Assembly: GCA_036971715.1 (NCBI GenBank)
Contig: JAVHJL010000008.1
Location: 930,001 to 994,000 of the forward strand
Direction of reading: 5' to 3'
Length of the DNA: 64,000 nt
DNA from: Arthrobotrys musiformis
Lineage: Eukaryota; Ascomycota; Orbiliomycetes; Orbiliales; Orbiliaceae
This document shows, piece by piece, positions 13,091 to 26,071 of the stretch. The notes under the pieces are model-generated. The model did no database searches, was not told where the DNA came from, and saw only the letters and a program-made list of their open reading frames with translations. Position numbers and translations under genes: made by a program. Every line of letters starts with the position of its first letter. The stretch's first letter is position 1.

Positions 13091-15017
13091 TTTTATAGAA
13101 AGATTTAGTTTATAATTTGTTTATTTATTTTGTAAATATTTGTTTGGAGGAAATGAATTTATTTTCTATATTATGTAAAATGTGTTGTTTAATATAATAT
13201 ATTTGGTTTTATTTAATTAACGAAAATCTAATTTATTAATTTATTTTGTTTTTTATATAATATTTGTTATAATATATGTATGATGGTTTGTTGTTTGTTG
13301 ATATACTTATCTTTAAAAAATAAATGATAAATAATTAAATAAATAATAATTATATATATAATTTATTTTTTATATAAAAATTTTATTATGTATTTAAAAT
13401 TTTTTTGAATAATAATAGTTTTTAGATCTTTTTTAAAATTTTATTAATTAATTTATTAACTATCTTTATTAATTTATTATTTAATAGTAAATTTTTAAAT
13501 AGTTTTATAAATCTTATATTTACTTAATTATATTATATTTTTTATATATAATTTTATTAATTTTATTAAATACTGATTGTTTTTTTTAAAAAATTTAAAT
13601 TAATAAAGTTAAAAAATTAATAAGATATTAAACTTATTTAAGAATTTTGTTAAAAAAATTTAAATAAGATATAATATTTTAATTGATCTAACTTTTAATA
13701 AGATAAATAATATATATTAGTATAATAAATAATCAGTTATAGTTTAAATAACAATAATAGTAATAATACATATAGATTATTTTTTAAAAAAAATTTAGAA
13801 TTTTTTTAGAATTAAATAATAGTGATTGATTATAAAAAATAATATATACAAACTTAGTATTTTAAATTAATTTTAAAGTAGAAAATTTTATATTTGATTT
13901 AATATTAACTTATTTTTAAAAAAGGAATTATATAGAATAGTCTAAAAATAAGAATATATAATAATAATTTTTAATATAACTATTTAAATAATAACTAGTA
14001 AAACTAGATAAATATATATATATATATATAATATATTAAAAACTTTAATGAAAATATTTTTAAAGAACTTTTTAAATTATTAAATAATAATATAAAAAAT
14101 AGTAAAAAAATTATAAAAAAAAAAATTTAATCCTTTATTTTACTAAAAACCTCTAAAAAATAAATTAAAAAACTTTAAAAAATTTTGAAAATTAAACAAC
14201 TAAAAGAAAAAAATTTTAAAATAATAATTAAATTTTAATAAATAAAATTATTTTAAATAAAATTAAACACAATAAAATTTTTAAAAAATTTAAAACTAAA
14301 ATACCACAAATTAACAATCCAATAAAATTCAATAAAATTTTTAGAAAATTTAATTATTTTTTTTAATAATTTAATATTTATTTTTAGTTTTACATTTTTC
14401 AATTCTTTAATAATAAAATTAAAAATTTATTTACAAAAATATATTTTAATAGTATTATCCTTTGAACCTATATCCTTAAACAATAATATAACAAAAATAA
14501 TAAAATTATAAAAATTTAATAAAAAATTATTTTTAAGAATTTAATAAACTTATAGTTCTTATTAAGTGGAATAAATTTAATTTATATTATTATATTTATA
14601 AAAAATTAAAATAAAACTTTAATAATATGTTTATACTTGTAAAAAAAAATTTAAAAATAAAAAATAATTTTTTCTAATTTATATAAAAATATAATAATAT
14701 GTTATTAAAATTAATAATATTAATTTTAAAATTTATATTAATTAATCTTTTTATAAAAAAAAAAAAAATATAATAATAATAATAATAAATATATTAAAAA
14801 ATCTAATTTTAGAAATTAAAAGAAAAACAAAAATGGAAATATAATAATAACTAAAACTTTTAATTCAATTTTTATAAATCTAAATATTATTTAATATAAA
14901 TATAAGTATAATATACTTTTAAAAAATTTAAAATCTAACAATTTTTTTTATTAAAATTATAATAAATTTGGATATTTTTTTTAAAAATATAGAAAAAAGA
15001 AAAATACCACATAATAT

Positions 15018-15060
15018 AACTTCCGCAACACTATTTAAGACCCCCCTCAGAAAGATAAGG
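15018..15060. other. GC-normal patch in AT-rich DNA, unassigned
   Basis: A short run of normal composition (AACTTCCGCAACAC, then ACCCCCCTCAG) surrounded by RIP-like DNA. It could be the spared edge of a repeat, as seen at the ends of the LINE and LTR copies here, but no family was recognised. Confidence 0.25.
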
Positions 15061-17860
15061 TTTTTGTTAAATTTAATATAATATAATAGTTTATTATTGC
15101 TGATTTTAAAAAAATTTAATAATAAATTATTAAATAATCCTATAAAATTATGTTATAAATTTCTTTAGATACTTAGATATTTTAAAATTAATTTTTTTTA
15201 TAAATATTAATAATAAAAAAATATCTTTTCTTTTGTATTCTCCTAATATTTAAGAATATTATTGGGTATGGAATAATTTAGTTATTAGTAAATATATCAA
15301 ATATAAATAATAATAAAATAAAAGATTAATTTAACATTATAAATATAAAAAAAAATAATATTAAAAATTTGTTTCAAAAAACCTAAAGCCCAAAAATTTT
15401 TATATATATTTAAAAATTATAAACTATTAATTTTTATTTATTATATTAAAAAATTATAAGTAATTATTTTTATTTTTTCTTTTTTTTCTAATTAGAATAA
15501 TAATGAATATTTTATTTCTATAGTGCAAATTAAAAAGATTGATAATCTTATGCTCCTTAAAAAAAAATAGAAATAATGTATAAATTACTAATAATTTATA
15601 AATAACTAACATAAATATTATAATAAGATATATAATTAAATGAATATTTGATATCTTAATTATTATTATATATTTATTTTTAATTATATAAGATATAATC
15701 TAATTAAAAATAAAAAATGAATAAATTATATTTTTTATTGAAAAATTTTCTATTATGTAAATATTAACTTTTATAAAAAAATATTTGTTAATTATTAAAA
15801 ATAATATTATTTTAAAATATAAAATTTTAATATCTTAAAAAAAAAAAAAATTTTTTTAACTTTCTATCATCAATTCATATTAATATAACTTTCAACAATA
15901 TTAATTATACAAATAATAATTTATATAATATATACTTTACAACCAAATCTTTTTTTTATATAATCTATATTATAATATTTAATATAATTATATTTAATAT
16001 AATATAATTATTAAGTTAATTAATAAAAACTTTTTAAATTATTAATTATAATATAAATATTACTTTCTATAATTCTAATTTTTACAATTACTATTAAAAA
16101 ATTTAAAATTCTTATAATATGGATTTTAATATTAACAAAAACACTTAAATTATTATTTACTAAAAATATACAACCAATAAAAACAACCACCTATATCAAT
16201 TTTATAAATAAAAAGTTATTACCATATTCTATAACAACCTTTTCATATATAATAAACACACCAAAAAATAGATAATAAAAGTATAATACCCCCACTATTT
16301 CAGATTAATTAATATTAACATTATTAAAAAATTTAAAAAATTTCTTATATTAAAATATTATTATTTAATTTATAATGACCATATTTTTTCCACCTAAAAA
16401 AAATATAAAATATATTATCATCAGAATTATACTAATTATTTAAATATATATAGAAATTCCTACCTACAATATCTATATTTTAGTCATTCTAAAAATATTA
16501 ACAAATCTAATAAAAAAATAAAAAAATTTAATTTAAATAAAAAAAATAGATATTAATAAATAAATAAACATTTTTCTTAAATTTATTAAAAATTTAAATT
16601 AAATATATTTTAAAAACCAATATTTCTTAAATAATTTAATATCTATATTATAAAAATAGAATTTATTTTTCTTAATACTCTATAATTTTAACTTTTTAAA
16701 TAATATCTTATAATATTTATGTATATTAATAAATTATTAATTAGCATTTTTCTTAATAATAATATTAAAAAGATTTTTATCAATTTAAAAATAATTATAT
16801 AATTTAATTTATTTATTATAAAACTTAAAAAATTTAATTATTATATTAACTTTTAATTAAAAAATAATTAAAACCATTATTTATTAAATCTATTTTAAAT
16901 TCTTTATTAAAGGATATTTCAAAGATATTTCAATTAATATTTTAAAAATGTTTTATAATTTGGTTATTAGATATTTTAATTATACTAATATAATTTTAAA
17001 ATTAATTTTAAAATTAAATTATTAAATTTTTTTAATATTTATATAAAAAAATTATATATAAAAAAACAAAAACTTTATAACCTCAAAAAAATTTTATTTA
17101 AATCTTATTACTAAAATAATAATTAAAAAAATTAATAAATATCTAAAAAACAAACCAAAAATACTTCAATATTTCTTATTAAAAATAAAAGAAATAATTT
17201 AAATTAAAAAAAATAAAATATTTTTTTTAAATTAAAGCAAAAAATTAAATTATTTTTAAATTATTATTTAAAAATATTTTATTATTAAAAATTAATTAAT
17301 TTATATATTATATTCTTTTTAAAAAAAAATATAACTTTATTTACTTCTTATATATATATATATTAAAATAGAAATAATTATTTTCTAAAAATATATTAAT
17401 AAAAATTTTTATAATAAATATATTTAATTATTAAATTTTTTAATAAAATATTTTATATTCTTTATATTAAAATTTAATAATAAATTATAAATTTATATTA
17501 ATTACAGAAATTTTAATAATATTATAATTAAAAATATTAATTTTTTTTTTATTAATAAATTATTTAATAAACTTATAAGAATTAAAATTTTTATTAAATT
17601 TAACTTTATTTTTACATATTTTAATATATAAATTAATTTTGAAAAAAAATAAAAAAAAAAATTTTAAATACTATTATAAATTATTTAAATATATAATAAT
17701 ACTTTTTAAATTTATTAATACTTTTATATTTTTTTTAAGCTTTTAAAAATTATAATTATTTTAAATAATATTAAAATAGATTTATAAAAGATTTAAATTA
17801 TTCAGAAATAATTTTTACTAAAAAATATTAAACATATATAATCATTTTTAAAACTTTATA

Positions 17861-18694
17861 ATTATTGTTAATATTATTATTATTATTATTTATCATACAC
17901 GCATGCAACCTTTCGGTTATGGCGGAATGAAGGAAAAGAAATTAAAATACATGATTTTCGCTCCTCATTAAAAATGAAAACTACATAAAATCATTTTTTA
18001 TTTTTGTTTTTTGTTTTTATTTTTATTTTTGTTTTTTGTTTTTTGAGGTTCCTTCTAACCCTTTTTGTCTCTTTCTTCTTTTTTCCCATTAAAAGAACAA
18101 TGTCGTATATCTGTTGTTCTTACCCATCCACTTTGATGTAATATTAAAATGATATATCTCATTTCCGGAACCTTTTCATTCATTTTTTCAAACTTCCAGA
18201 TTTCCCCATCCTGTGAAATAATCATTTTTAGGATTTTTATTGCATTTTCTTTTTGCAATATTTGTTTTATTTAGGAACTCTTCCAAAAAGATCATACCTT
18301 CATTATTAAATAATAAAAAGTAATAATCTAATTGTTTATTAGCTTTTTTGAGTTTCCTTTTTAATACCTCTCTCTCTTCATTATAGATTTTGCATTCCAT
18401 AATTAAGTGTTTTGGTGTTTGAGGCTTATTTCTGCATGTACAGTTTTTATTTAAAATTCCAGAATTTGGAATTTTATATAAATAACTGTTAAAGTACCCA
18501 TGCCCAGTCCTCAGTTGAGTTAAAGAAGAAACAAAATTATTACTAAACTTAGTAAATATCTTATTTCTTTTTAACTTTGGCCTATTAATATAATTTGGCC
18601 TGTTTTTTTGTTTTTTGTATTTTTCTTCCCATTCTAGTAAGTCCTTTTCTTTAATTTTTCTTTTTAAATAGGCGAAGGACTTATTATTGTTAAT
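17861..18694 (-). mobile_element. 5'-truncated LINE copy c with target duplications
   Basis: An 810-bp LINE 3' end (17,873-18,682) holding the C-terminal zinc-binding region of ORF2, the 3' UTR, the terminal hairpin and the (TAA)n tail. Perfect 12-bp direct repeats ATTATTGTTAAT flank it at 17,861-17,872 and 18,683-18,694, marking a complete 5'-truncated insertion made by target-primed reverse transcription. The sequence is almost unmutated and so young. It carries a TGAA duplication just after the ORF2 stop that copy d shares and copies a, e and f lack. Confidence 0.92.
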
Positions 18695-19790
18695 AATTTA
18701 TTTGAAAATATAATTTTATATTAATAACTTTCATAAAACTTATAAAAAAGTAAATTAAATTTATATTTATATTTAAAAAATTTAAGGTTTTTAAAATTTT
18801 AAAAAATGTTTTTATATTTATTTTAATTTTTAAGATTTATAATTTAAAATTTTTTATAAAAATAAAGATAAATATTTTAATTACTACTTTAAAAATATAT
18901 TTTTTATAATAATATTTTAATTAAAAATAATATCTAATTATTTATTTTTTTTATAAATTTAATATTATTTAATTATAATAAAAAATTTATAATAAAAAAT
19001 TTATAACTATCATAAAAGTTTATAAAAAATAATATATTTATTTTTAAATTAAAAAATTTTTTATAGTTTTTTTAAATTATAAAAATCTTATCTTTTTTTA
19101 ATTATAGAAAAATTTAGTTATAAATAAATTTATTAATAAATTTTTTTTTTAAAATATAATATAAAAATTGTTTATTTTAAAAATAAAAAAAATATTTTAG
19201 TAAATATAATAAATTAATAATTTAATTTTATAAAAAAAATAAAATTTAATAAAAAAATTATTTTATTAAAAAAAAAAAAATTATATTATTATTAATAATT
19301 TTTTTAATTTTATAAAATATTATATTAAAAATAAATTCTAAATCAAATTTATAAATAATTATTAATAAAATTTAATAATAAAAAAAATTTTAAAAAAATT
19401 CTAAAATCTACTAAAATATCATCATTATATTTAAAAAAAATTTTTATATTTTAATTAAGAAATTTCAAATAAAATTATTGTTTAATATTATAATTTAAAA
19501 ATATATAATTATTGAAATATTAATCAAATATAAAAATATATAATTATTTAAATATTAATCAAATATAAAAAATTATTATCAAAATATATTTTTAATTTTA
19601 AATAAAAAAATATATTAAAAAATATATTAAAACATATAATATATATTATAAAAATAAATTTAATTAATATAAATTATATAATATATTTTTTAAAATTATT
19701 ATATATAATTTTATTTAAAAAATATTATATATTAAATTTTTTTTTTTTAATATTATTTATAATAAAATATTAGTTATTATTATAACAAAG
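18695..19790. other. AT-rich decayed DNA, nothing recognisable
   Basis: Very low G and C content, many A and T runs and no usable reading frame. I could not link it to the LINE or gypsy family. It is the target into which LINE copy c inserted. Confidence 0.5.
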
Positions 19791-19935
19791 CAATCCCAGC
19801 AGAAAAAACTCCAAGCAGAAATCCAAACAGCCAGAGGAACCCTCAGAATAACTATAGGAAACATCTATACAATACTATAGTTGGAAGAAAAACCATACAA
19901 CGCAACATAACCTGCAGACCCAGAATAAGAAAGCA
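19791..19935 (+). repeat. Gypsy LTR fragment, inverted relative to copy g
   Basis: The first 145 bp of an LTR in sense-plus orientation: a mutated TGTAACGAAGCAATCCC start, moderate RIP, ending mid-LTR at the sequence AATAAGAAAGCA. It abuts the LTR of gypsy g, which lies in the opposite orientation. The junction is not explained by a simple insertion, because the five bases flanking copy g on each side do not match. Confidence 0.8.
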
Positions 19936-20500
19936 TATAAGAAATCATATAAAAACTAGTCGAAGTATCAAAGTAATACACAAATGTTACAAAGTAAAGA
20001 TAGTATACTAGTATAAATACAAATTGATATTTAAATTATTACTTGGTTTCTAAATACATAATAATAGATATAGTAAGTTAAATAGATAAGTGATAAAAGA
20101 AATAATATATTGAATTAGATAGAAAATAAAATTATAAAATAGATATTCAAAAATACAATATTGAATTAGACAAGATATAAGTCTGTGAATTGGATATTCG
20201 GACATAGAATATTGAATTAGACATAAATTGATTTTTAGTAAATCAGAAGTTTATATAGGGTATAGGCTTAAATAGGCCTTATTACCACACAAGTGGAAAT
20301 AATATTATTAATATTGTTCTCTAAGTTCTGAGGTCTGGATCTAGGTGCTTCCTTATTCTGGATCTGCGGGTTATATTACATCATGTGGTTTTTCTTCCAA
20401 CCACAGTATTACCTAAATATTTCCTATAATCATTCTAAAAACTCCTCTAGCTGCTTGGATTTCTACTTAAAATTCTTTCTACTAAACATACTTTATTATA
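19936..20500 (-). repeat. Gypsy g 3' LTR
   Basis: This 565-bp LTR is exactly the same length as its partner at 43,104-43,668 and colinear with it. The ends are RIP-modified (TATAAG and TTATTATA instead of TGTAAG and CGTTACA). Many differences from the partner are G/A or C/T, showing that the two LTRs were mutated separately after insertion. Confidence 0.88.
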
Positions 20501-23180
20501 TAATCCCTTTTTTTAATATTAATGTTCTATTAATGTTCTATTCTAATATCTAATATAGAGATAGGTTTTTTATTTTATTAATATTGTTTACTAATCTTTA
20601 GTAGTATGAATTTTTAATAGTTACTTTTTTGCATAATTTTTAGAAAACCTGGTTTTTTAAAGTTTTATTTTGGAATATTTAATTTTGGAGTTTCTTCTTC
20701 TATAGTATTATAATTTTGGATATTTATTTTAATAGGATCTTGTATAGATTTATCATTATTTTTGGTTTTTAAAAATTTCTTACTAAGTTTTTAATAATAA
20801 TTTGTTATTTTGTTAAATGGTTGGTTTATTATAGTATTATTATTCTAATATTATTTATTATCTTTGGTTTAGGAATTTATTAGAAAAATTATTAAAAAAT
20901 TGCATTAAATAAGCTTAGTTAGTTTTACTTGTAGGTGGAAGATTTTTTGGTATAAGTAAAAATATATGGGTTTTGATACCTGGGGTTTAAATAAATTAGA
21001 ATCCAAAAATATTTTTTAGGTAATATTAAGAGGTTAAGGTTTTCTAATTAATTTGCTTAATTCTGCTATATTGTAAAAAGGTAAGGTAAAATTAAAAAAA
21101 TTAGGTAGTAGAACTAAATTGATTAAAGTAAAAATTATGGAAATTATAGAATAATTTTTAAGTATGAGTAATATTGGATATAGGTTGTTAGGTAGGTTTA
21201 TTTTAGCTTTTCTATTGAATGAGATATTGAAGTTTGCAGTAGTGTAATTATGAGTTTAGGATTTTTTTAATTTTATATTTTTCTTTATTGTTGATTGTGA
21301 TGGGTGTAAATTATTTTTTATAATTTTGGTTTAGAAAAGCATTTTCTGGTATTATATAGAATAGGTTGGTGTGGAAGATAAGATAAATTTACATTAATAA
21401 GAAAAATTTTAGCTTATATATTCACTTTTTTATAGATTTAAGAATTTGAAATAGTTTTTCCATTTTATTGGATAGTTTAGGGCAGGATTTAATTGTTTTA
21501 ATGTTCTATATATTAAGCTAAATATAGTTTTTTTTTTTGTATTTAGGTGTTAGATGTTGTTATTTATTTATTTATTTTTACTATATTTGTATGGTATGGC
21601 TAATTTTTGTATATAAGATTTTTTATAAGTTTGATATTTATTAAACAAATTCTATAATTTCCTAATTTTTGACAAATTTTTTAAGTTTTTGGAATTTAAA
21701 GGTAGTTAAATTCTAGTTATAGTTTGTGGTAAATAGAGAAATACTAGTAATATTAGATACTTTGTTGTCATAAAAATATTTAGCCAAAAATAATCATTTT
21801 ATTTAATTGTTTTGTTGGTAGTTGACATAGGCTTTGAGATATTGTTCTATTATAGTATTAATATGTTTGGTTTGATTGTTTGTTTGGGGATAGTAAGTAG
21901 TATTAGGTTAATAATAGATTTTTAATTAATTATTAATTTTATTTTAGAATTTATTAAGAAAGTTCCTTCCTTTATCTAAGATAACTTCTTTAAATAGTTT
22001 ATACAATTTCTAAATATTTTTTAGAAAGATTTTGGTAAATTTTCTAATATTTAATTTTTTAGTAATAAAAATTAGGTAAATTATTTTAGAAAGTTTATTA
22101 ATAATAATTAAGATAGTATTATATTTTTCTAATTTTAGTAATTTAGTAATAAGGTTAAAGAAAATACTTTACCAATTTTTTTTTAATATTTGGAGTAATT
22201 GTAGTAATTTTTATAATATATTTCTTAAAATTTTAATATATTTATATATATAGTAGTTGTTAATATATTAATCTACATTTTTCTGAATTCTTATTTATGT
22301 ATATTTTCTTTAAATTAGTTTTAGTATTTTGGCTTTATCTAAGTATCTTATAATAAAATAATTATAATATTATTATAATATTTTTTTATAAATTTCCTTA
22401 TTATTAGATATTACTTTTTTACTATTATAATAGAGTTTATTCTGCTATTCTTCTATTTTTAAGATTTTTACTTTAAAATGTCATTTATCTCCTTTTCTTA
22501 AGGTTTTTATAATATTTTAAATATATAGGTTTTTAAGTATTGCTGTTTTCCAATCTTTTTGTGTTATTATTATGCCAATTTATTAGATTTTCTTAAATAG
22601 TATAAATATTTTAATTTAATTTTTTATATACTTATTTTTCCTTTTTTAAAAGAGGTTTCTTAACCTTTTAGTTAGTATATTAGCTTTGGTATTAATTTTT
22701 CTAAAAATAAAGAATATTTTAAAATTAAATTAAAATAAATATTTCATTTATCTTATTTATCTTTGTTTAAAAAATTATTTAGTTATAAAATATTCCAAGT
22801 TTTTATAATCTATAAGAATGTATATTTGAATATAGATATTCATTAGATACTAGTTTTATTCTTTAAATACCTGAATTATAAATAAGAGTTCTTTATTATA
22901 GATATTATAATTATATTTTGCAGAGATTATCTTTTTCAATTGATAAATTATAAAATGCTAAAACCCATTATTATGTTTTTACAAGAAAACTGTTGCATAA
23001 ATAAAATTAAATATATTTATTTTTATTCATATTTCTAATATTAGATTCTAGTACTTCAATATTGGTTTAGTGTAGAAAGTTTGCTTAAGTATTCGAAAGG
23101 CATCTTGTTTTTCTTTTCTCTAGTAGAAGATTCTATTCTTTTTAATTAAATTATAAAAAGGTTTGGCTATTTTCGTATAA
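20501..23180 (-). mobile_element. Gypsy g pol, 3' half: RNase H and integrase
   Basis: Read on the minus strand, this is the downstream half of a Ty3/gypsy pol. The end of the RT connection is at 23,100-23,180 (a degenerate KIAKPLYDL block) and continues across the LINE insertion at 40,502. The integrase lies at about 21,860-22,260, where degenerate forms of the core segments FDFITKLPKSEGYN, DRLSKMAHF, SDRGTQF and HPQTDGQTERVN can be aligned. Frameshifts and stops make it a pseudogene. A 3' LTR follows at 19,936. Confidence 0.8.
21860..22260 (-). pseudogene. Gypsy integrase core remnant
   Basis: Translated on the minus strand, the segment gives successive degenerate matches to the integrase catalytic core of Ty3/gypsy elements. 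The first catalytic aspartate region reads as INKLSKI, and the SDRGTQF block reads as LDKGRNF. Substitutions are of the kind expected from G-to-A and C-to-T. Stops interrupt every frame, so no protein is made. Confidence 0.7.
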
Positions 23181-25816
23181 TCTTTTATAATTATTATTAT
23201 TATTTATCATACACGCATGCAACCTTTCGGTTATAGCAGAATAAAGGAAAAGAAATTAAAATACATAATTTTCGCTCCTCATTAAAAATGAAAACTACAT
23301 AAAATCATTTTTTATTTTTGTTTTTTATTTTTATTTTTATTTTTGTTTTTTGTTTTTTAAGGTTCCTTCTAACCCTTTTTATCTCTTTCTTCTTTTTTCC
23401 CATTAAAAGAACAATGTCGTATATCTGTTGTTCTTACCCATCCACTTTGATATAATATTAAAATGATATATCTCATTTCCAGAACCTTTTCATTCATTTT
23501 TTCAAACTTCCAGATTTCCCCATCCTGTGAAATAATCATTTTTAGGATTTTTATTACATTTTCTTTTTGCAATATTTGTTTTATTTAGGAACTCTTCCAA
23601 AAAGATCATACCTTCATTATTAAATAATAAAAAATAATAATCTAATTATTTATTAGCTTTTTTGAATTTCCTTTTTAATACCTCTCTCTCTTCATTATAG
23701 ATTTTACATTCCATAATTAAGTGTTTTGGTGTTTGAGGCTTATTTCTGCATGTACAGTTTTTATTTAAAATTCCAGAATTTGGAATTTTATATAAATAAC
23801 TGTTAAAGTACCCATGCCCAGTCCTCAGTTGAGTTAAAGAAGAAACAAAATTATTACTAAACTTAGTAAATATCTTATTTCTTTTTAACTTTGGCCTATT
23901 AATATAATTTGGCCTGTTTTTTTGTTTTTTGTATTTTTCTTCCCATTCTAGTAAGTCCTTTTCTTTAATTTTTCTTTTTAAATAGGCGAAGGACTTGAAT
24001 AGGCTTTTCTTTTTTATTTTTACAGCTTCCTTGGCTAAATAATCTACCTTTTCATTTCCAACAACTTCAGAGTGACCTAGAACCCATTCTATAAATATAT
24101 TAATATTTCTAAAATTTAATTCATTTACCATATCCCAAATTTCTGAAGTTATCTCCTAACCAGACCCTAAATTTAAGTTTTATAACCTTTTTATTACAAC
24201 CTAATTATCAATGAAAAAATAAATATTCTTCACCTCTTTATTTTTATTAATTACTTCAAAGGATTTTTCAAACCCTTTCCTTAAAGCAATTAATTCTGCA
24301 TCATATACCTCCATACTTTTTCCCAAACTAAAATAAATTTCAAAAATAGATTTATTATCTATTTCTCCATAAATTCCAGCCCCCAAGGATTTTTCTTTTT
24401 TATTTTTATTATTCTTTTTTTTATTATTTTTATTTTCTATTTCCAGCATAGAACCGTCTATATAAATAAGTAAGTTTTCCCTAGAATTTAGTTCAACTTC
24501 TTTTTTATTTTTGTGGTTTTCTACTTCTAAATCCTTAGATACATTATTTATAAGGAAATTAATTTTATTTTTAATCCAAGGTAGATTAAATTTTATATTT
24601 AATTCCTCAATTTTTATATATGGGTTTATCAAGAAATTAATTCTTAATAATATTCTGTCCAGTATAAAGGCATATTCTTTTTTGTCCCCTTCTTTTTTAT
24701 TTTCATTCCATTTTAAATAAAATCCCAGTCCTGTTTCCTCTCTTCCAAAATTAAATTCTGGTGGAAATAACTCTAGAAATCTCTTTTTTATTAGATGATT
24801 TTTATTAAGAAAAAGAAATCTTAAGGCATACCTTCTTTATATCCCATTTAATCTTATTTCTAATAGTAAAATAGAGGCCTCAACTTCCAATATATTTATT
24901 AGAGTTATTTTGAAACCTCCTATTATTTTTCTCAACATCTTATTTTAAATTAATTTAAATTCTTTCAAAACATTTTATTATTTTTGGTTTTTCCACCATA
25001 TTTCAGACCCATAGTCGGAAATAGAACAAACGCAGCTTTTATACAATTATATTATCGCTTTAATTTTAAATCCTTTTTCTAAATTAGCAAGTGCTTTAAT
25101 AAAATTTAAAATTTTATTTACTACACTTGTTTTTATTTTAATATAATATTTAAAATTCAATTTCATATCAAAATATATACCTAACCACCTTATATTATTA
25201 ATAGATTTTATTATTATACCATTTGGTAGCTCAATATTTAATTCCCCAAATTCATTTTTCTTTTTTAAATTTGTTTTAAAATAAATTAGCTCTAATTTTA
25301 TATCATCAAAAGCTACTGCATTATCTACAACCCAATTAAAGGCTATTTTTGCAGTTTCTTCTAATTCATATATATTTGTTTCTATTTTTTTATTAATTGC
25401 AATTAACACCAAATCATCTATATAAGATGGTTTAATGATAGAAGGCGTTTTTTATTCTAATAAATTAAATAGTGGTGTTAAATATAATAGAAAAAGAATT
25501 AGGGATATTAAGGAACCTTGTAGTATTCCAATTTCAACTAGTTTTAATTTTTCTACTTGTCCATCAAAGGCCAGTTTAATTAATCTTTTGGACATAAAAT
25601 TATTAATCCACGAAATTAATTGTTTGAGGAACTTCATATCTTCTAAAATATTAATTAACCTTTCCTTTGAAACATTATCAAAAGCCCCTTTAACGTCTAA
25701 AAATAAAACAAAAATTTTTAACTTTTCTAAATTAGCCATTTCTATATCATAAACTAATGACAAAGCTACATCAATTGCAGATCTTTGTTTTCTACCTCCA
25801 ATTTGTTCTAGATTTA
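23181..25816 (-). mobile_element. LINE d, 3' part (left half of split copy)
   Basis: This is the 3' portion of LINE copy d; the 5' portion is at 37,341-40,491, and LINE e separates the two. It covers the (TAA)n tail (from 23,191), the 3' UTR, RNase H and the second half of RT. Longest open pieces are 23,646-24,131 and 25,047-25,412. Compared with copy f, the changes are almost all Ala-to-Val, Pro-to-Leu, Ser-to-Phe, Thr-to-Ile and His-to-Tyr, meaning C-to-T on the coding strand. The target duplication at 23,181-23,190 (TCTTTTATAA) matches 40,492-40,501 (TCCTTTATAA) except for one C-to-T change. It shares the TGAA duplication after the ORF2 stop with copy c. Confidence 0.92.
25803..25816. repeat. 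Target-site duplication of LINE e (left)
   Basis: The 14-bp sequence TTGTTCTAGATTTA is repeated exactly at 37,341-37,354. It is part of ORF2 of LINE d, which reads continuously when the DNA between the repeats is removed. Confidence 0.95.
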
Positions 25817-26071
25817 AAACGAACTTCGAAAATACCGACCCCCCCATAACTTTTGAACGGAGTATCCAAAACCAAATAAAAGTACACCAATCGAAAGAGC
25901 GGAAAAAATTGATCAAAAATACTACAAAGTAAAAAAGCATACAAAGACCGATAGAAAATAATCATAACATAAAAATATAAAGATATTTGCGATCGTCTAC
26001 CACACAAAAAAAAAAAAAAAAAAAGGTTCTCACTTAATTTAAACTAAATCTTTTAAAGATTAGTTTTAAAA

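Larger units (their letters stand above)
11002..17860. other. AT-rich decayed repeat DNA, unassigned
   Basis: About 6.9 kb with very few G or C and no credible reading frame. A methionine start at 11,614 followed by about 19 codons before a stop, and scattered open stretches up to about 13,000, hint at a decayed retroelement other than the two main families, but no motif could be named. Two patches of normal composition stand out, at 13,012-13,090 and 15,018-15,060 (listed separately). No host gene is visible. Confidence 0.5.

Noticed and set aside
17861..17900. TAA/ATT trinucleotide runs as independent microsatellites
   Set aside because: At 8,960, 17,873, 23,191, 30,122 and 37,320 they are the (TAA)n tails of LINE copies.
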